DNA of 64,000 bases, taken from positions 310,001-374,000 of the forward strand of contig NZ_CP067100.1 of NCBI RefSeq assembly GCF_016616235.1, written 5' to 3'. This stretch comes from Bradyrhizobium diazoefficiens (lineage in GTDB: Bacteria > Pseudomonadota > Alphaproteobacteria > Rhizobiales > Xanthobacteraceae). The position numbers and the translations under genes are program-made. Of the stretch, positions 61,190-64,000 are shown piece by piece (position 1 is the stretch's first letter; each line of letters opens with the position of its first letter). The notes beneath the pieces were generated by a model, which had not been told where the DNA came from, made no database searches, and saw nothing but the letters and a program-made list of their open reading frames with translations.

Positions 61190-62160
61190 CAGAAATAGCC
61201 CTCCGCCTTCTTGCGCTCCATCGATGCGGGGCTGTCCCGGTCGATCATGCGTCCTTGCCGTTCGGAGGTGCGTGACGCCATCATCTCCCGCACGATCTCC
61301 GGCAGGGTTGCCGCCGTCGACATCGTTGCACCGGTGAGGGGATAGCAGCCGAGGGTACGAAACCTGACGGAGCGCCAGCGCGGCGCTTCTTCCGGGCCCA
61401 GCGGCATCCGTTCGTCATCCACCATGATCAGCGCGCCGTCGCGCTCGACCACCGGGCGCTTTGCTGCCAGATAGAGCGGAACGATCGGGATGTTCTCGGC
61501 CAGGATGTAGTCCCAAATGTCGAGCTCGGTCCAGTTCGACAGCGGAAACACCCGCATGCTCTCGCCCGGCGCGAGCATCGTGTTGTACAGGCTCCACAGC
61601 TCCGGCCGCTGGTTCTTCGGATCCCAGCGATGTGCCGCGCTCCGGTGCGAGAACACGCGCTCCTTGGCGCGCGACTTCTCCTCGTCGCGCCGCGCGCCGC
61701 CGATCGCGGCGTCGAAGCCGTGGCGGTCCAGCGCCTGCCGCAACGCCTGCGTCTTCATGACGTCGGTGTAGCGCGCCGAGCCGTGGGTGAAGGGGGTGAT
61801 GCCCTGGCTCAATCCGTCACTGTTGGTGTGAACGATCAGGTCGAGGCCGAGCTCATGCGCGCGGCAGTCGCGAAACGCGATCATCTCGCGGAATTTCCAG
61901 GTTGTATCGACATGCAGCAGCGGAAACGGCGGCTTGCCGGGATGAAACGCTTTCATCGCCAGATGCAGCAGCACCGAGGAGTCCTTGCCGATCGAGTAGA
62001 GCATGACCGGCTTGCGGAACTCGGCGGCCGCCTCGCGCAGGATGTAGATGCTCTCGGCTTCCAGCCGCTGCAGATGGCTGGTGGTGATACGGAGCTGCTT
62101 GCCGTCGGCCATGCCGGGGACGGCTGGCGCCTCGGTCGCGGGCACTTCCAACATGGTCAT
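61189..62160 (-). CDS. cysD: Sulfate adenylyltransferase subunit 2
   Basis: ATP-PPase that adenylates sulfate, 323 residues. The PP-loop is [70 protein letters not shown] and LGCYPLTGA are all CysD hallmarks. The ATG at 62160 overlaps the stop codon of the upstream sulfotransferase gene in an ATGA arrangement, so translation is coupled; a longer frame from 62178 exists. It is followed by cysNC with a 1-nt overlap. Confidence 0.96.
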   Translation of the reverse strand: MTMLEVPATEAPAVPGMADGKQLRITTSHLQRLEAESIYILREAAAEFRKPVMLYSIGKDSSVLLHLAMKAFHPGKPPFPLLHVDTTWKFREMIAFRDCRAHELGLDLIVHTNSDGLSQGITPFTHGSARYTDVMKTQALRQALDRHGFDAAIGGARRDEEKSRAKERVFSHRSAAHRWDPKNQRPELWSLYNTMLAPGESMRVFPLSNWTELDIWDYILAENIPIVPLYLAAKRPVVERDGALIMVDDERMPLGPEEAPRWRSVRFRTLGCYPLTGATMSTAATLPEIVREMMASRTSERQGRMIDRDSPASMERKKAEGYF

Positions 62161-63176
62161 GCGGCCGCAGCGAACCAATCGCCAAACAACTTCGCCGACA
62201 TCGCCGGAGTGAGGTCGAGATCGCGAACGCAGGCCGCGACTGAAGCGCGATAGACGTCATTGACGCCGCAACGCTCAAGAACGTCCAGCACCGTTTGGCT
62301 CAGCGCGGACGTCGCGCGGCGCTGGTAGCGGTAGGCTGTGTCGGAGGTATGCAGATTGGGGACGTCGTAAATAGTCGCCTCACTGGGCCATATGACTCGT
62401 GCGTTCTCCGCTTGTTCCAGTCCTGTCTCCCGCCAGCACGTCACCGCCTTTTCGGCAAAGCTGTTTGAAAGACCAAGCCGGTCGAAGAGGATGCGCACCG
62501 ATGATACGGGCTCCTTGCTCACTTCATACACGTAACGGGTGACCGGAATGCCGTGTCGCCTGGCATAGTTCTCCACTCGCTCGGCGTTGAGCGCGGCGGC
62601 GACGTAATTGTGGACCAGCGTTTTTTCAGAAGCGCGGCCCGACCATTTTTCGATCCACGACGCCAGTGAACTTGCCGGTTCGCGATCGAGCATGATGCAA
62701 TGGAGCCGGTGTCGCGGATAGCCCGCGTCAATCAATAGCTGTAGCGGATTGAACAGACTTTCCGCGAGCACATAGGGCCCCATCGTCTCCTTGCTGAAGA
62801 TATTCGGGCTAATGCTGGCTGAGGGCACGATCCAAGGTCTCAATGAGCTGCCCACCATTGCATCGCGCAGGATGGCTTTGACCGGCTGGTAGTATGAGGG
62901 CATTCCCATCGTGCCAAACAGGTTGGTCAGCGCCGTCGATCCAACGCGGCATTTCCCCCATGCGAAATGCAGCATGGGAAAATCGTCCGCCGGCCGCTGC
63001 CGAAAGCTTGCGGAAAGGCACTCAGTGACTTCCTGCATCAAAGTCCCGAGACTGACTGCTCTGGTTTGGAATTCGCCAACTGGCGAAAGCGGCATGGTGT
63101 CGAGCAAGCTATGCTGCTGGCGTATCAGATCGGCCATTCGTTGCAGGGAATCGGCGGAAGCCTGGTTGTTGTTCAT
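62157..63176 (-). CDS. Sulfotransferase-like protein in the PAPS operon
   Basis: A 339-residue protein with a PAPS-binding P-loop-like motif [18 protein letters not shown] near residues 70-87, where the usual R-SGST is CRVGST, and a later [17 protein letters not shown] segment that corresponds to the 3'-phosphate-binding helix (R-x(n)-S). It is the first gene of the operon with cysD and cysNC, the enzymes that make its donor. The acceptor (LPS, exopolysaccharide, lipid or small molecule) cannot be told; no clear similarity to NodH is visible. Confidence 0.85.
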   Translation of the reverse strand: MNNNQASADSLQRMADLIRQQHSLLDTMPLSPVGEFQTRAVSLGTLMQEVTECLSASFRQRPADDFPMLHFAWGKCRVGSTALTNLFGTMGMPSYYQPVKAILRDAMVGSSLRPWIVPSASISPNIFSKETMGPYVLAESLFNPLQLLIDAGYPRHRLHCIMLDREPASSLASWIEKWSGRASEKTLVHNYVAAALNAERVENYARRHGIPVTRYVYEVSKEPVSSVRILFDRLGLSNSFAEKAVTCWRETGLEQAENARVIWPSEATIYDVPNLHTSDTAYRYQRRATSALSQTVLDVLERCGVNDVYRASVAACVRDLDLTPAMSAKLFGDWFAAAA

Positions 63177-63328
63177 GTTGGGACTCCCTGGAACAGATAC
63201 CGCTGGCGATGTTGATCGCGCTTTTCGAGACTCCTACCTACAGTTGTTTTTCGGTTGTCGTCAAACCCGTGATTTACCGGGGTTGCGAGCAGCGAGCATC
63301 GACGCGAAGCTCGCCGCTTCGCTGCAAA

Positions 63329-64000
63329 TCAGGCCGCGCGCACCGTGTCGAGGAACTTTTCGACCTCGGCTTTCAGGAGTCCGCTCTCGCTGGAGAGCGA
63401 GCGCGCCGACGTCAGCACCTGTCCGGACGCAGCGCCGGTGGCGCTGGTGCCGCGATTGACTTCGGTGATTTTGTCGGCAACCTCCACCGTGCCCTTGGCG
63501 GCCTCGCCGACATTGCGCGCGATTTCCGTCGTCACGCCGGCTTGTTCTTCCAGCGTCGCGGCGATGGTTTGCGCGATCTCGGAGATCCGGCCGATCGTGT
63601 CGCTGATCTCCTTGATCGCACTGACCGACTCCTGCGTCGCGACCTGCATGCCTGCAATCTGGGTCGCAATCTCGTCGGTCGCCTTGGCGGTCTGTGCGGC
63701 GAGTGCCTTGACCTCGCTTGCGACCACGGCGAAGCCGCGGCCGGCGTCGCCCGCACGCGCGGCCTCGATGGTGGCGTTGAGCGCGAGCAGATTGGTCTGC
63801 TCGGCGATCGCCGTGATCAATTTCACGACATCGCCGATCCGGCTCGCCGCTTGTGACAGTTCGGTGATACGGGCGTCGGTTTTTTCGGCCTGCTTCACCG
63901 CTTCGCCGGCAATGCGGCTGGAGTCCTGGACCTGACGCCCGATCTCGACCACGGACGCGCTCATCTCCTCGGTGGCGGCGGCGACCGCGCCGACATTGGT
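63329..64000 (-). CDS. Methyl-accepting chemotaxis protein, C-terminal fragment
   Basis: The frame is open to the end of the window, so the sensor half lies beyond it. The visible part is the signalling coiled coil: [67 protein letters not shown] is the highly conserved hairpin that contacts CheA and CheW. Methylation-type helices flank it ([12 protein letters not shown]). It ends [12 protein letters not shown]. The gene is preceded, beyond 63329, by the sulfotransferase operon transcribed in the same direction. Confidence 0.95.
   Translation of the reverse strand, partial: TNVGAVAAATEEMSASVVEIGRQVQDSSRIAGEAVKQAEKTDARITELSQAASRIGDVVKLITAIAEQTNLLALNATIEAARAGDAGRGFAVVASEVKALAAQTAKATDEIATQIAGMQVATQESVSAIKEISDTIGRISEIAQTIAATLEEQAGVTTEIARNVGEAAKGTVEVADKITEVNRGTSATGAASGQVLTSARSLSSESGLLKAEVEKFLDTVRAA

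Noticed and set aside
59294..62160. Nodulation genes nodPQ
   Set aside because: cysD and cysNC are homologous to nodP and nodQ, but no other nod gene or nod box is seen and the partner is a sulfotransferase unlike NodH, so the cys names are used.

Overview
The window is high-GC, gene-dense alphaproteobacterial chromosome, most likely Bradyrhizobium or a close Nitrobacteraceae relative. This rests on the order mnmE-mnmG-rsmG-parA-parB-holA-lptE-leuS, on two glnK-amtB modules, on the rsmB-heparinase-purH neighbourhood, and on short palindromic intergenic repeats of the kind common in Bradyrhizobium. Almost everything is core or metabolic. I see no phage, integrase, transposase, plasmid or CRISPR signal.

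Layout. 1-5415: tRNA-modification and rRNA-methylation genes with the chromosome-partitioning genes parA and parB, preceded by a cluster of parS palindromes, so this is probably near the replication origin. 5535-9743: holA, lptE and leuS on the minus strand. 9948-12711: two convergent GGDEF genes. 12819-16566: a PLP-binding protein, an L,D-transpeptidase, an OmpR-type regulator (cenR/otpR-like) with a cyclic-nucleotide-domain partner, and xth. 16772-21393: lolA-like, ftsK and an aminotransferase. 21717-27674: a GFA protein and two glnK-amtB ammonium modules separated by a clpP paralogue and an arsR-AHSA1 pair. 27910-32370: a GYF_2 membrane protein, tesB, a ubiH-type hydroxylase, a Trm112 protein, and a divergent TetR/membrane-protein pair with operator palindromes. 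32565-37379: a same-strand run of PepSY protein, cytochrome b561, DcaP-like porin, FMN-binding protein, apbE and a small polytopic protein, read here as an extracytosolic flavin/heme redox system. 37397-39452: a LON-domain protein, a thioredoxin-TPR chaperone and tRNA-Gly(GCC). 39529-48763: an epimerase, a PQQ-type dehydrogenase with a dihaem cytochrome c, a ketopantoate reductase, a DsbA-like isomerase, a MATE exporter, a DUF2239 protein, a GST and an MFS transporter. 48859-53897: gamma-glutamyltransferase, a UMF1-type MFS protein and purH. 54099-58879: a frameshifted adenylate cyclase-alpha/beta hydrolase fusion, a heparinase-like protein and rsmB. 59069-62157: an SDHAF4-like protein and cysNC. 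61189-63176: a sulfotransferase-cysD-cysNC operon. 63329-end: the C-terminal part of a chemotaxis receptor.

How the genes work together. parA, parB and the parS cluster make up the segregation machinery. Each glnK sits directly upstream of its amtB, and the first module has a candidate sigma-54 promoter. The sulfotransferase overlaps cysD by 4 nt and cysD overlaps cysNC by 1 nt, so PAPS would be made together with the enzyme that uses it. The PepSY/b561/porin/FMN/ApbE group is the best candidate for a little-described system. ApbE would attach FMN to the secreted FMN-binding protein, and the membrane haem proteins would feed it electrons. What it reduces is unknown.

Two features deserve direct checking: the single-base frameshift near 55224 that splits the cyclase-hydrolase fusion, and twin CCCGGG-centred palindromes between the DUF2239 and GST genes whose regulator is not in the window.
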